Assembly: GCF_037975245.1 (NCBI RefSeq)
Contig: NC_092573.1
Location: 21,166,765-21,230,764 of the forward strand
Source: Apostichopus japonicus
Lineage: Eukaryota > Echinodermata > Holothuroidea > Aspidochirotida > Stichopodidae
Direction of reading: 5' to 3'
Length of the DNA stretch: 64,000 bases
Part shown: in pieces, positions 45,501-60,370 of the stretch
Position numbering within the stretch: the first letter of the stretch is position 1
How the letters are laid out: every line of letters begins with the position of its first letter
The notes under the pieces: model-generated
What the model saw: only the letters and a program-made list of their open reading frames with translations
The model's database searches: none
Told to the model about the DNA's origin: nothing
Program-made: the position numbers and the translations under genes

Positions 45501-46320
45501 CCATTATACCTTCATCTCAACGTGACCATTACTCTATATACTTTTTTTTATGGCATTATTCCAACAATGAATGAACAACGTCTCTGCTTAATTGTGGCGT
45601 TTATTCAAAGACGAAATGTGGTTTGAATGAATACATTTCTCCTTTTTAATGAAAAGGTGTTTAATTCATTGTCCATACAGTGACGTCACCAGACTAATGT
45701 TGGGGGAAGGTAAATGATTTATAAAGAGTTTAAGACAAATTCAATTGATATGGTAAAATAGCGCAGGGGTAGGGGAAAGGCATACTTTATTCTTTATTTA
45801 ACGTTTAATAGCGATTAACAAAACCTTTAGTAAAAAAAAAAGAAGCATTATGAACAAATTAGAAGAATAAAAACATTTTCAACAATATGCAACATTATAT
45901 ATGAAATATGGCATGCAGACTCGGACTAGTCTGCGTCCGGTGGTACAGCTTAAACGTAATTTTTGTGATCTGGATGGTGATTTGCATATCAGTGGATATT
46001 CAAGCACCTTGATATGTCATCTGTAAGTGACGTCGTGTTTCATTTAATAGTCTATATGGATTCGACGAATAGTTGCGTGACATTCGAAAAGTAGTCGGTA
46101 ATGTTTTGCATGCGTAATCGATAACTTGGATGAAGTTCTTTTTATTAAAATTGTTTTACATCTACGTAAAAGAAAAATCGTTTGATATCAATGTAATTAT
46201 TATGATGAGTGCACTTACATTAATGTAATTCAATACTCTGCGAAATAAATTTAAAAATGAAATTTCCGATTTTGGGTGTCATCATTTTAGGATTAACTTG
46301 TTCTCTCTGTGATACAGGCA
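42508..46320. other. ADAMTS 3' flank, no gene seen
   Basis: AT-rich sequence after the stop, with an AATAAA at 43251 and a TGACGTCA at 45681. A 120-codon minus-strand ORF at 44112-44474 has no recognised motif and low-complexity Asn/Lys content; I do not call it. Confidence 0.6.
43251..43256 (+). terminator. Candidate ADAMTS polyadenylation signal AATAAA
   Basis: This is a clear AATAAA on the plus strand after the stop and would give a 3' UTR of about 0.75 kb. Other A-rich candidates occur further on, so the true cleavage site is open. Confidence 0.35.
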
Positions 46321-46327
46321 TGCAGAT

Positions 46328-46328
<1 letters not shown>

Positions 46329-46381
<53 letters not shown>
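46329..46381. repeat. (AC)n(AT)n compound microsatellite
   Basis: AC repeats run directly into TA repeats. Confidence 0.95.
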
Positions 46382-46385
<4 letters not shown>

Positions 46386-46886
46386 GCGCCACCTTGAATG
46401 TATAGGCCACTTGCCTGTCATGGAAAGTACTCCCTACCCCTCTCTCCCACTAAAGAAAAAATAATAATTATGATAATAGTTTTGCGTCTATTTCTTTATT
46501 GAATTAAAGACCACGGTAACAAAGTCTTCCTCATTGCAAATCATACAAATCTGTCCTGACAGAATTGTGAAAAAGTCAGATATTATTACCAATAATCCCT
46601 AACAAACGGAAATCTACTATCGTCATAGTTACTTCATGGAAATCTACTGTCGTCATAGTCACTTAATGGAAATCTACTGTGTTCTATGTTGTTCGTCACA
46701 AGTACAAACGTAATATAATGTTGAAGGAGTCGTGCTTACAATAAATTACATTGCAATGGTAGAGTTTGAAGTGATACACCAAGACTTTCAAAACTCAAAT
46801 TACCGCTCTAAGTTGATCTGTACGGATGAAAAATATAAAGCAGTACTTTGTCTTCATAAAGAACATACACGAGTATTACGGGTATC

Positions 46887-47300
46887 GAATATATGAGATA
46901 TCACTAATAGAATATATGAGATATCACTAATAGAATATATGAGATAACACTAACAGAATCTATGTGATATCACTGACAGCAACTATGAGATATCGCTAAC
47001 AGAATATATGAGATATCACTAACAGAATCTATGAGATACCACTAATAGATTATATGAGATATCACTAACAAAATTTATGAGATACCCCTAACAGAATCTA
47101 TGAGATACCACTAACAGAATCTCTGAGATATCACTGACAGCAACTATGAGATATCGCTAATAGAATATATGAGATAACACTAACAGAATCTATGAGATAC
47201 CACTAATAGAATATATGAGATATCACTAACAAAATTTATGAGATACCTCTAACAGAATCTATGAGATACCACTAACAGAATATATGAGATATCACTAATA
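46887..47300. repeat. 23-bp satellite with a 7-unit higher-order period
   Basis: Exactly 18 units of GAATATATGAGATATCACTAATA type. Units 4-10 and 11-17 match unit by unit, including the rare GCAACTATG and AAATTTATG variants, giving a 161-bp higher-order repeat. Confidence 0.93.
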
Positions 47301-47379
47301 GAAATTCCGATTTTTGTTCTGCACTCCGAATGTATCCATTAATAATTAAACTTGGTGGGTCACTAAATCAATAATTTCT

Positions 47380-47383
<4 letters not shown>

Positions 47384-47419
<36 letters not shown>
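47384..47419. repeat. (TA)n microsatellite
   Basis: About 36 bp of TA followed by CATATATATG. Confidence 0.95.
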
Positions 47420-47425
<6 letters not shown>

Positions 47426-47905
47426 TATGTTAAGACTGGTTGAATTAAGGAGTAACTTTCTTTGACGGGGAGGGGGGAGGGGGGGAGTGGAGGGAGCAAT
47501 ATGAAATATCGGTATTGATACCGAAGATACTATCGAAAAATCGGGGTGCATGTAAATTACGAACATCGCAAGTTGTTTCCACTAAGTTCCCTGTATTGAC
47601 CAAATTTACATTTTGCATATAAGTATGATAGTGCCAAGCAAATTGTCAGGAGAGGGGGACACGGAGATCTCCATGGACACCCCTGCTATTAAAGCATCTG
47701 ATAACGGTTGTAAAAATGAACAAACATACAAACATAATTTCGAACGAACCTGCACTTTTGTGCGATTCTGACAAAATAGAGTCTGTACGATTAACTTATT
47801 CATGTTAACAATGATTTAATCATCAAAAAATTGGAGTAAAATAAAATGCGATTTGAAACTGTTTTTCTATGTTAGAAATTCATATTATATTATTTCATAT
47901 TTCAG

Positions 47906-48044
47906 ATTAATCATTTCTTACTGCTGACCACTGAATGGATTATGTACGAAGCTACCGAGAAAAACACTTACCACCTTCCAGGTCACGTTACCCAAAATAA
48001 TGACCAGAAAACGTTCATGTTAGGCTACAAGGAAAGTAAATCAC
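47906..48044 (+). other. Isolated exon-like segment, unrecognised
   Basis: A good acceptor (TTTCATATTTCAG) and donor (TCAC|GTAAGTC) enclose 139 nt. Only frame 1 is open, for all 46 codons (contains LTTEWIMYEATEKNTYHLPG). No partner exon was found nearby and I do not recognise the peptide. It could belong to an unidentified plus-strand gene between ADAMTS and AK6, or be chance. Confidence 0.35.
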
Positions 48045-49673
48045 GTAAGTCTAAAGCCTACAGTTGTAACAAATCATTGCACACATATTTTATTTGATAG
48101 ATGCTCAGGAAGGATAAGCAAGGACAACGAAAAAAAACCTTATCGCGTCTCCTTTGGGCAGAGTGTAGCTAAAGCACAAAAAGGAAAAATAATGGACACA
48201 AGACAGCCAAAACCTCACAACTTATAACATCCATTGAAAAGAAAACGACTTGTAAATGCTGTGCAGGAAGCATTATGATTATAACAGTTGGAGTGAATAT
48301 TAGTTTTAAGTCAATATCAATTTCCTAGATATTTCAACCCTCCAAGTTTACTCCCAGAAAATGATGATGGTTAAATTGGATGACTGAATGTCTCGGAGAA
48401 AACGTTCTGACGGCAGAAGAAAAAATGCTTGTCAAAGTTTAAATATGGGGTGTGACCATACTGTTGACCATAGGCTTACGGAAGGATGAAAGCGAAAAAG
48501 TTCTCACTTGTTGCGGCGTTAATTATGAAGAGCGCCATCTATTATTAAAATAAATGAAAACTGATAGCAAACTGCTAGAGAGCTCGTGTAGGAGAATGTC
48601 TAAATAATAAGTTGGCCTGTCGTTTCGATCCTAGCAGGATCTTCTTCAAAGGCTAAAAACGTTTTTTAGCCTTTGAAGAAGATCCTGCTAGGCTCGAAAC
48701 GTCAGACCAACTTACTTTTACACATCTATAATTAAAACGAATGTAAAGCGTTGCAGGCCTAGAAGCAAATATGAACTTCAGAACGTGTTGTAGTTGCAAT
48801 AACTATTCGAGTACGACTCACCTATAATTGTGTGCTGAAGAGTTGTGACAACCATGAACCATAAATGACCATTACCAACCATATGATACCATTCCATACC
48901 ATGCCATACTTCGAACGACACAGCATATGTGATATAGACGTCATGATCTTAGCTAGTGTACAATGGTTTTCGATTTTATTCTTCATGTGACACTGATGCA
49001 TCATGTTCCCAACGCCGTGTCATTGTGTGATGTCCAGTGAAGGACATAGGGAGAAATAAATGAGGAAACAAAAAACAACAGGTTGATTGTTTTAGCCTAT
49101 CTTGCGTTGTAACGCCTACACTCACATCAGACTTGTGTAAACGAGTATAACAGTCTGAGTATGAAGTATAATTTGAGTATCCCATGGGATGAGCACACGT
49201 ATGAGTACAAGGTCTTAGCGAGTAAGTTAGAGTATTGTCTCACCACAAACCTGTTTCACACTACGGTATGTGACATCATATGTAGTAGGTAAAATGCAAA
49301 TGGTAGCCTTGTAATCCCTACAAGCACTCCTTACCAAAGCTTAGTCTTGATATAATTTACAGTGTGTGTTCTGACCACAAAATGACAAAATATCAATTTT
49401 GTCCACAACAGAAAACCGCAATATGTTTGGTTTTGATAACCCTTGGGTTTTACTTAACATAAGACTTACAAACTCCTCCCTACATCTTTTGCTCATGGGA
49501 TCGATGTATTATTCACCTTAATACAATGCTTGCATTCCACTGACATATCCTCTGCGTATTCTCTCTCCAATCTCTTCTCTGTCTCTTTCTTCTGCATGGC
49601 AGCATCTACCCAATCCAGCCGTTTCTATTTAACATTGGTGTATCTATAAAGACGTTCTACCCAGCAGACTTCT
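48045..49673. other. Region between the exon-like segment and AK6, no gene seen
   Basis: It contains the hairpin at 48609-48713 and AK6 downstream flank. A minus-strand AATAAA lies near 48974-48979 and could serve AK6, but it is about 700 bp beyond the stop. Confidence 0.55.
48609..48713. repeat. Long imperfect hairpin, about 50-bp arms
   Basis: The left arm starts AAGTTGGCCTGTCGTTTCGA and the right arm ends CGAAACGTCAGACCAACTT. The inner part GATCCT..TTCAAAGGCTAAAAA pairs almost perfectly around 48661. This is a foldback/MITE-like structure. Confidence 0.9.
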
Positions 49674-51965
<2,292 letters not shown>

Positions 51966-52962
51966 AATCAACAGCAGTAAAATTTACGACGAATAAAAAG
52001 TGAGGGTGTACAGACCAAAGAGACGATACCAAATCCTCAAAACTTGATCAGCCGTTATCGTTGTAGTAGAAACCTCTCCCTTCCTTTTAAGGAGTGTTTC
52101 CGTATAATAATTTTCCAGTGCAGTTTTAAAGTTATCCTCAATTTGTCGATTTATAGATAATTTGCTTGTAATCAATTATTAATCCATAATTTCTGATGAT
52201 AAATCCAACTAATGTGTCAAATCAAAGTTGGCCTAATAAGTTATAACAGTAAGATAATAGTCTCATGTTTCTTTTCCGTACTTACGCCACCCCTGATTGA
52301 ATTACTTTGTCAAAAAGCCCGAAAAGCGACATCGAGGGAACTTTCAACATATGTGACCCATATGACACTGATATATTAAGGTGCCAACTATTATTGCAAG
52401 TATATTTGTAGTCAAACTTGGGCCAATTGAAGAATTGAGGACCAGTCTTTGCACTTAGTGGACTGCCGTAGGAATATAACATCTTCGCCGGGTACTGTAT
52501 AGTGAGGCTTCAGTTCAATATGTCTAAATCCGTCATCGACCAAATTTCTGGCTCTCCATGATACATTATATAGGTGAAGTTACATGAATTGACGGCAAAG
52601 TTTACTAATGAATGTATTTCCTACGTTAATACATCTTTCTCTACGTTTTTCCGAAAACCAAAAACCCATCTCAAGTGGGCACAATTTCTTCAATTTTATA
52701 ATTGCTTGTTAGCAAATATGTAATAATACCATTCAGTACTTTCTTTTTTTTAACAAGAGTCATTTTTCTACTGATGTTGACGCATTTATATAGGCTAATT
52801 GTAGACATTCATTACCCAATGGTTTTATATCCCTTGTCTATCATCAGAGACCAATATCCATTACGCTAGACGTGAACCTAATGTAAATATTTAATTGTCA
52901 TCAGGACATTTCTTTCCATATTTCATGAAACAGAACAGAAGGCGTGTTTTGCTCTTCTCACA

Positions 52963-52965
<3 letters not shown>

Positions 52966-53035
<70 letters not shown>
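52966..53035. repeat. (TA)n microsatellite
   Basis: About 70 bp of TA; it creates repetitive Tyr-Ile ORFs in both directions. Confidence 0.97.
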
Positions 53036-53037
<2 letters not shown>

Positions 53038-53527
53038 AGAACAGCAAAAATTGAGGAGAAAAACCCCGGATAACTTCATGCCAACTGTAATGTTTACAGA
53101 AAAAGGTACAAAAACAATTCACATTTACATTAACATCCCTCTCCCTTTATGTCATATAATGTCTCATTATCAGCTTAAAATAAAATGTTGGTTATATTTC
53201 AGTACATATTTCAGTACATCTTCCACGCCTCCCTGCAAATATGTAAATGGATATCCCTAAATTTGACCTCCGCCATGATACCTGAATGGTCCCTAATTTG
53301 GCAGATGCTCCCCCTAGCACCCCATCTAATTATCTTTACTAAGTAAGTCTACATTGAGTCAAGGGGTACAGGGTAATTACAAATCTTGTACGATTAAAAT
53401 CCCTGATAAAATTTGTCAAAATCTACAGAACAGAAAGAAAATTCATCACCAACTAGCAAATATGTAGATGTTATAGGATAGAGTTGACTTTTTTGTAAGA
53501 AAAAAAGGGGAGGGCGCTCTGTCAGAC

Positions 53528-53723
53528 ATGAGGTACTCGACTTCGGTACTCATACAAATACTTCTACTGACAATTTTCTGTACTTATATTCGTACATTAT
53601 GATGTGTACTCGTAACTGTACTCTTAATCAGAAAAGTGCAAATCATGTTTTAGTATACTCGTATTCACGACGTTGTACGAGTCTCGTACTCGTCCGAAGG
53701 TACTTCGGTACTCATTCTTCTAT
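53528..53723. repeat. TACTCG-rich degenerate repeat
   Basis: At least ten TACTCG/TACTTCG-type hexamers in irregular spacing. It resembles the flank of the minisatellite near 11500-11670. Confidence 0.5.
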
Positions 53724-55090
53724 TCTAGTCTAGCGTCTGTTGTCAAGCAAATACACATATGTATAATTGATTTGTCTGGTGTTTGTTGCCTTACACGTGA
53801 CCCGCCTACCGGAACTAAGACGTCACGGCAAAAATTGGCACTGCATGCTCGAAACAGATCACCACAGAATATTAAATTGGCAGTACAAATGGTTATGCAA
53901 AAATTTAGTCCGCTGATTGTTTATTTATTTTTTAGCTCCTTTCAAATTCGGCTTCTTGAACTCTCAGTAACCCCCCCCCCCCCGCCCCCCCCCCCAAACA
54001 CATACACACTTACTTCAGTTTGAGACATCAATCATAAAGAATCTGGACTTTAAATCAAGTCAAAAAATAAACAAGTAAAGAAGATTTCAGCTCCTACGAA
54101 AGTCTCAAATTTACTTCCCGATAAAATCTGTTACCTAAGGGATAAAGCTCGAAGTGAGATCTATATCACATGACACAATCCTTGGCAACAAGGGGCATCT
54201 AAAGGTAATGTTGCCATAAAACATCATGCCTTGAAGACAATGTCTCTCTCTCTTTCTCTGTCCCTGAAAAAACGGGGCACACAATAGACATCTTTCTCAG
54301 CCTGCACCACTTATTGAAAATTGAGACAATAATGTCATTGATTCACATTTTACTAAATCCCTGTGGTGAGATTTATCAGACGCATCGTGCGCGATGAAGC
54401 ACTTGGCAACCAGGTGTATGTCGCAGCATAAAAGCGTTACGCATGCGCACTGTCATTCGTTTTTCTAACTTCCTCCATGAGAAGAATCTTATTCATCTGA
54501 CCTCACCTTTGCTAAATGTGGTCCGAAATTGCGCCTTTAACAAAAAATCAATAGCTACCGTGTACATCAATAGAAAATAATAAACAAATGAGAAAGCGTT
54601 ATTTTAATAATATAAATGTGATTTATGTATTGGGTGTATTGAAGTGAACTAAAAGTACAACTTTATGTCATCGAAAGTGCAGAAACTTAAAAAAAAAAAA
54701 ATACTGCAATTCTGTATACATCTCATTTATTATCTCAATTGTTTAAACAAAAAAAAATAGGTTTCCATGTGAACTATGTAAATTGACAGCACTTAACTCT
54801 ATATAAACAAGAGGGTACATGTGTATATTCCCTGCTATAGATATTGAGCAAATTTATTCAATGAAAATATGGCTATGAATAAGCATATACGTCGCAAAAG
54901 CTTAATAAAAAAATAAAAATTACCAACCACTTATCAGTAGTGATTCAAGTATATGAGCGATATAACTGTGACACATTGCTAGATTGCTAGATAGAATATG
55001 TTGAGATGGTCACAAATAGTTAAAGCTTAAAAAATAGAATAATAATATTAATAATGTATAAGGGTTTGGATTATAACTGGCTTTAATGTC

Positions 55091-55220
<130 letters not shown>

Positions 55221-55652
55221 ATTATTATTATTAGAGAAAACCAGAGAAATAAGATATGACTCATAATTGACAAATAAGGAGTAAGGTTTTAGAAAATATA
55301 TTGGAATTTTCGGTGCCCCTGGGACCTTCGTCAGCAATACTTGGCAGTCGAATGACTTGGGTTAACAGTGTGTTCTGGTGACAAACAATGTGAAACTAAC
55401 ATTGGCGGGAGGCAAGAGAAAACCTCAATACATTGGCGATTCTGAAGCCTGATATACAGCACATATTGCTGATAAACCCTAAATGCACTTTTTTTATTTT
55501 GCAATCTTTGAACAAATATTTGGCTATAAGGAATGTGATGGTACGTTCATTGTCAAGGTATACGATTTCATGATCTTATATCAGCTTTACTGTGACGGTT
55601 AAACCTCCAACAATAAAATTTTCCACAAAGTCATGAAGCAATCATCTTACAA

Positions 55653-56061
55653 CAGGGTTGTCCAACCTTTTGCAGAGGAGGGCCACATGGAATGATTATG
55701 ATGAAGGAGGGGGCCGCATGAACCCTACGCTCGATTTTTCGAAAAAATTTTGCCCGAAGCCCAAGGCAACAAAATGTGAGCACTGCGCGCGGAGCGCACT
55801 GATTTATTTTCCTTCCTGATAAAAAGATGAATAAAGTTCAGCCGCCCCCCCCCTCCTCCTCCGCTGAGAGAGTGTCACACAAACTGACCTGTATGCAGTT
55901 TTTTGGACCCAGAAGGTTCGAATGATGGATTATATAGCTTCAAATTGTTATCAATAAATCTGCTCACTAAAATTTCGCACCGTAGAGCATCTCTGGGGGG
56001 CCGGACGCAACCCTGCGGCGGGCCGGACTGTGGCCCGCGGGCCGTAGGTTGGACAACCCTG
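55653..56061. mobile_element. hAT-type MITE with perfect 8-bp target duplication
   Basis: Ends CAGGGTTGTCCAACCT and AGGTTGGACAACCCTG are exact 16-bp inverted repeats (the right end read on the plus strand is offset by two bases, GTAGGTTGG). TCTTACAA flanks both sides (55645-55652 and 56062-56069). The inside is GC-rich near the ends (GCCGGACTGTGGCCCGCGGG) and non-coding over 409 bp. The intact duplication suggests fairly recent insertion. Confidence 0.92.
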
Positions 56062-56163
56062 TCTTACAACCATCCAGTGCCTGCAAAATGTCAAAATTGG
56101 GTTTGGCGGTAAAACCCCCGATATATGCCGGAACCTATAATGTATGATTTTATGTTAAATTGA

Positions 56164-56182
56164 CATACACACACACACACGC

Positions 56183-56227
<45 letters not shown>
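56164..56227. repeat. (AC)n(TA)n compound microsatellite
   Basis: CACACA runs into ATATAT. Confidence 0.93.
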
Positions 56228-56228
<1 letters not shown>

Positions 56229-58074
56229 GCATACGTGCATACACACAAACATACACACATACATACTAAGTTGACGTCACTTTGTGATGACTTTCATTCC
56301 TCTATAAAAGATAAATCATCGTGATAACTCTAAAAGAGAAAATTCCACTGTGTGCACTTAAGAGCTTACTTTTTGGTTCTGATTAATGTCTTCGCCATGT
56401 ACTTCGTGTGAGTTTCGTTAAACTGTTCGCCTTGCTTACATCATTTAGCTAACATATACCAGACATTCAGTCAGCAGCAGACAATTATATAACCTCCTGC
56501 AGGCACCAGCTTTGTCGATGCAGATTCAGGCAAAATATTTCCAAATTTGATTCCTATATATAAGGATACATACCGTCAAATCGGGGCAGATAACCATTAT
56601 GATGGGAGTGATATATATATCATATTTATATCCTATTTATAAATATGTACTTTCATGTATTTATACTGGATTTTAATCAACTTAAAACTTGTGTAAAGCA
56701 GGTATCCTTGTTTTTAACTTAGCACCAAGAATCCTTCTATATGATTTCGGTGAAAAAAATCGGGCTTGGGGAACACCGGAACATAAAACCAAATCAGTAC
56801 CAAGATTTATATTATTTAAAGTATTTCTATAACTAACGAGCCAATATTAGTTTTTTTTTCAGCAGCTTTTGAGTGTGCTTGTTAATTTGACCAACTCTTC
56901 CCAGTGTGACTCAATAAATTTAATTCTGAAAATGATCAAAATTGTTGGAGGTTTTCTTCGTTATTTCAGTTCAGACTAAAATAATTCTAATTTAAGGGAC
57001 TGTAATGATTTATGACACCAGGTATCGTGGAAAAATCAACCGTAAAGAGAATCAGCTCTAATATACTATTAAAAAAATTGTGATTTAAAGTAAAATAATA
57101 ATAATGATATCAGTGCAGAGTTTTTAATTTCTGTACCCTCTTACCCTTTTTTTCTTCTTCTAGTAATCAGCTTCTAAAAAGCCGAGACTCGTCAATCAAA
57201 ATTGAATGAACTGGGTATTCTGGTGGACACCACACATGCATTAGGTCAGTTCACTGCTCATAATAGCAACACAAAAATAAACAGGAGCTAGAGAAAACTA
57301 GTGATGGCCTCAAATAAAATGTTTATAATGTATTACCAGTATGTCAAGTGAAAGTACTGTGGTCTTTGATTTAATACCAAGGTGTTTTGTTGTTTATAAG
57401 AGTTAAAGGAAGAATGCTTGGTTTCGGCTTCGCCCATTTCCAATTACACGTAACTTTCAGTTTATTATTTGTAGAACCTAATGTATAACATTAAGAGCAT
57501 CGCCTTTTTCTTTTACCTCACAGGGATTGTTTGTAAGACCAAACTTTCTTTTTTTAGTTTTGTTTGTAAGTACAGCTTAATAAAGATAAATGTATTATAA
57601 CGTCTCGATTGAGCTTTTCTTTTCTTCAAATTTTCAGAATATTTTGCAAACACTCTCTGTTATAAAGTTGCAACCTATATGTTCCAGTTTTGAGTGTTAT
57701 CGTTATGGTGTAGACGCACCAAGTTATACAGAGAAAGGGAAGACAAGTTAATTGTAACATTGAACAAAGAAATATGAATTAGAATACTATAGCTGCATGT
57801 GGGGCGTGTGATACGAAAGAAAGCATGAAAGGTGATGAAAGCTCTGCTAGAGATGAAGTCTGCAGAAGAAAATAACTGTTTCCATTTTAAGTCATCCTTT
57901 GCACAAGATCCTTCTTTGATCGAACGCCATGCCTTCTTAACTTTAAATATATAACACTATTATTCCCAGGCAAGTTAATAAGACGGTGTAAATTTCCAAT
58001 AATGGAAATGCTTTGTATGGTGCCAGTAGACAGCGCGTTGGATTTGACAAGCATGTATGAGCATTCTTAGACTT

Positions 58075-58085
58075 ATATATATATA

Positions 58086-58155
<70 letters not shown>
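58075..58155. repeat. (TA)n microsatellite
   Basis: About 80 bp of TA with one TTCATA break. Confidence 0.97.
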
Positions 58156-58157
<2 letters not shown>

Positions 58158-59587
58158 CATTTCAGGGGGCAGGGGGGAAAGTTAGGAAGGAAAACATTAT
58201 CACAAGGTACACGCCCGACCGAGCACGAACATTAAATGTATAACAGACAAGAGTTAGAAGTCTGAATTGTACCTGACAAGTTCTGATGAGAAAACCTATA
58301 AGTTAGCCAAGGCAAGAAATCCCGTGAGAAACGTTTCGTTTTCGAATTTTTAGGATTATATCATTTTGATCAAACGGAATTTATACGAAGGCAAAGGAAC
58401 TTTCAAATTCAAACATTTTCAAATTTGCCTTTTCACTCTCTTTTTTTCCCCTTGCTATTTTTGTGGCATGAGCACAGCTAAAAATGTGAAATTAGAAACT
58501 TTTTCTCCAGATTCAAAACTTGATGAGAGGTAATAATCTGTCAAAATATGATAAGTCTTGTCTATAACATTTAAGAGTCTTGTATTTATCCGGCGGCAGT
58601 AAATTATTTGTTTTCTATTGTTTATTTTGTTCTAATTTTGTCTACGTCCTGTCTTATTACAAGTGATGCCTTATAGTTTGAAAATTTACTTAAAATATAA
58701 TGTCATAATTCAGACATGTTAGTTGAAAATTCGAGAATGTATATTTATAACAAATAAAATAAAATAAATGCTTTTCTTGCCGGGCTCAAGACCAAAGTTT
58801 TGAAGTCTTCTTCTTTTTCTTGTAAAGTGAGGATATTAATTTAAGATTTCTTCTTCAAATGTTTTGACATGCATGGTTTTGAGATTTCTCATATTGCTGC
58901 CTTGTGTACCATTCACATAAAGATTTGCGATTTATATGTCTGCTTCCACGTTCGATTAGCGACGCACTTCCGTCTCACAGTCGCCGTTCAAGTTGTGCAG
59001 CTGACTCTGAAACTCGATGATTTACGCACCTGGACTCATAATTATATTCTTTAAGGTTCATCAAGTCGAAAAGTACATTTTAACACGCGTTTCTTTTGGT
59101 TTCCGTGAAAAAGTTTGATTATCAAAAAGTATTGCAAAAATAATCGGAACGGAAGACATAAATCAGGTTTGAACTTTGGAGAATCCTTTAGCTTACCTTA
59201 GATTTAATTTACATCAGAAAACCATATCACACAAAAATCGCAGCATGAAGCCGACACACCATGGGTGCCGCCGTATATTTAATAACGACGGCAAGATAAC
59301 GCTGGTAAAGAAAATAGCATGCTTAAAGACACAAACATGCTTAAAGAAAAAACAACTGTTTTGGGAAAGTTGTCCTAAGTGCCGGACTTAGGGCGGGGTC
59401 ATCTGGCCATCTGGGCCATCGGGACCATCTGGGCCGCAGCCCCGGGGCCCCACGTGTTTCGACATTTAATATCGCCGTTTAACAAAGATGGGCGGTATGA
59501 TTTAATATCTAAACGCACCGATAGACACTGTACGACCATCTTATCATGATCTCAATATAACTGAGATGTGTTCACGTGATATTTCAG

Positions 59588-60107
59588 CCGATACTCATAG
59601 CTGATACAGCAACTATACTGTTCATGTCCCACAACCGTGCATCAGTAATTACTACTATTGTGTCCGTAACAAGTTAACATATGTTACAGGTGGCCCTGTA
59701 ACAACTACAAAGCTGTTAACTTGTTCCAAAGTAAGACAAAGAACCTCAGCGACTGGACAAGGAGTCTTAAAGACGAGAATGCCCGACGAGATGAAGTAAA
59801 GGAGGTACGGTACCGCTTGATTCCAGTTCACCCCTCTCTTTAAATTACGTCCGGAATTCGTCATGCCGAGAACGAGGATAGGCCATGTTCGGGTATATCA
59901 ATGTAGACCTAACTATAGCATAAAACGACTAGATACGACTTTATTTTAGAAGCGCGTATTAAAGAACTCGCACCAAATGGTTGGTACAGCAACTACTGTT
60001 CATGTCCCACAACCGTGCATCAGTAATTACTACTTTGTGTTCGTAACATGTGCCACATCACAGGACACGAACAGTAGTTACTGTACCATGGCAGCTATGA
60101 GTATCGG
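59588..60107. mobile_element. Inverted-repeat element with an internal mini-hairpin copy
   Basis: 59588-59630 (CCGATACTCATAGCTG... CTGTTCATGTCC) reappears reverse-complemented at 60063-60107. Inside, 59982-60088 is a 107-bp foldback with 26-bp arms (TGGTACAGCAACTACTGTTC...). The segment CACAACCGTGCATCAGTAAT occurs near 59631 and 60009. Target duplication was not identified. Confidence 0.6.
59690..59804 (+). other. Candidate exon of an unrecognised gene (penultimate exon)
   Basis: After a TGTTACAG acceptor, 115 nt are open with one leading base (phase 2 in) to AAGGAG|GTACGG (phase 0 out). The peptide includes NNYKAVNLFQSKTKNLSDWT and RSLKDENARRDEVKE, a charged, helix-like composition. It joins in phase to 60311-60370. 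It lies within the inverted-repeat element, so it may be transposon-borne. No upstream exon was found. Confidence 0.35.
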
Positions 60108-60310
60108 GTGCATATTCACTGTCCATATGCTGGCATCTGTCTGAGGTTACTTCGTTACAACGATCCCTCATCTTGAAATAATAATCTTGAAAGGTAATCA
60201 CGAATCGTGATTTCCTTTCCGCTAATTATACACCAATGAGAACACTTGCACTGCAGGTTTCCATGTAGGAAACCTAAACAAAAAGCTAATTTCAATTTTT
60301 AATTTTTCAG

Positions 60311-60370
60311 AATATCATGGGAAGTCTGGAAGATATCAGAAACGCAGCATGGCGGCGAATTGCTGAATAA
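60311..60370 (+). other. Candidate terminal exon of the same unrecognised gene
   Basis: A strong acceptor (TTTTTAATTTTTCAG) is followed by 19 codons (NIMGSLEDIRNAAWRRIAE) and TAA. It enters in phase 0, matching the candidate exon before it. AATAAA-like sequence follows about 200 bp later (60574-60600). Confidence 0.35.

Larger units (their letters stand above)
56070..59587. other. Gene-poor AT-rich region, no gene seen
   Basis: It contains one TGACGTCA (56272-56279), a (TA)n tract (58075-58155) and a GC-rich fragment at 59385-59455 (GTGCCGGACTTAGGGCGGGG) that looks like a transposon end. ORFs of 60-71 codons (58869-59054, 59176-59391) have no recognisable features. Confidence 0.55.

Noticed and set aside
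46887-47300. CRISPR-like regular repeats
   Set aside because: Units are directly adjacent with no unique spacers, and the genome is animal nuclear DNA. This is a satellite.
51984-52175. Minus-strand open frame of 63 codons ending 18 nt before the AK6 ATG
   Set aside because: It has no ATG start, a doubtful acceptor and no recognised homology. It ends in TAA before AK6 and is most likely 5' UTR or flank.
52891-53260. ORFs with long Tyr-Ile runs here and at 23149, 29462, 55010 and 57975
   Set aside because: They exist only because (TA)n is open in all frames.
55903-56112. 69-codon ORF (RRASLGGRTQPCGGPDCGPR...)
   Set aside because: It reads through the GC-rich end of the hAT MITE and shows no transposase similarity.
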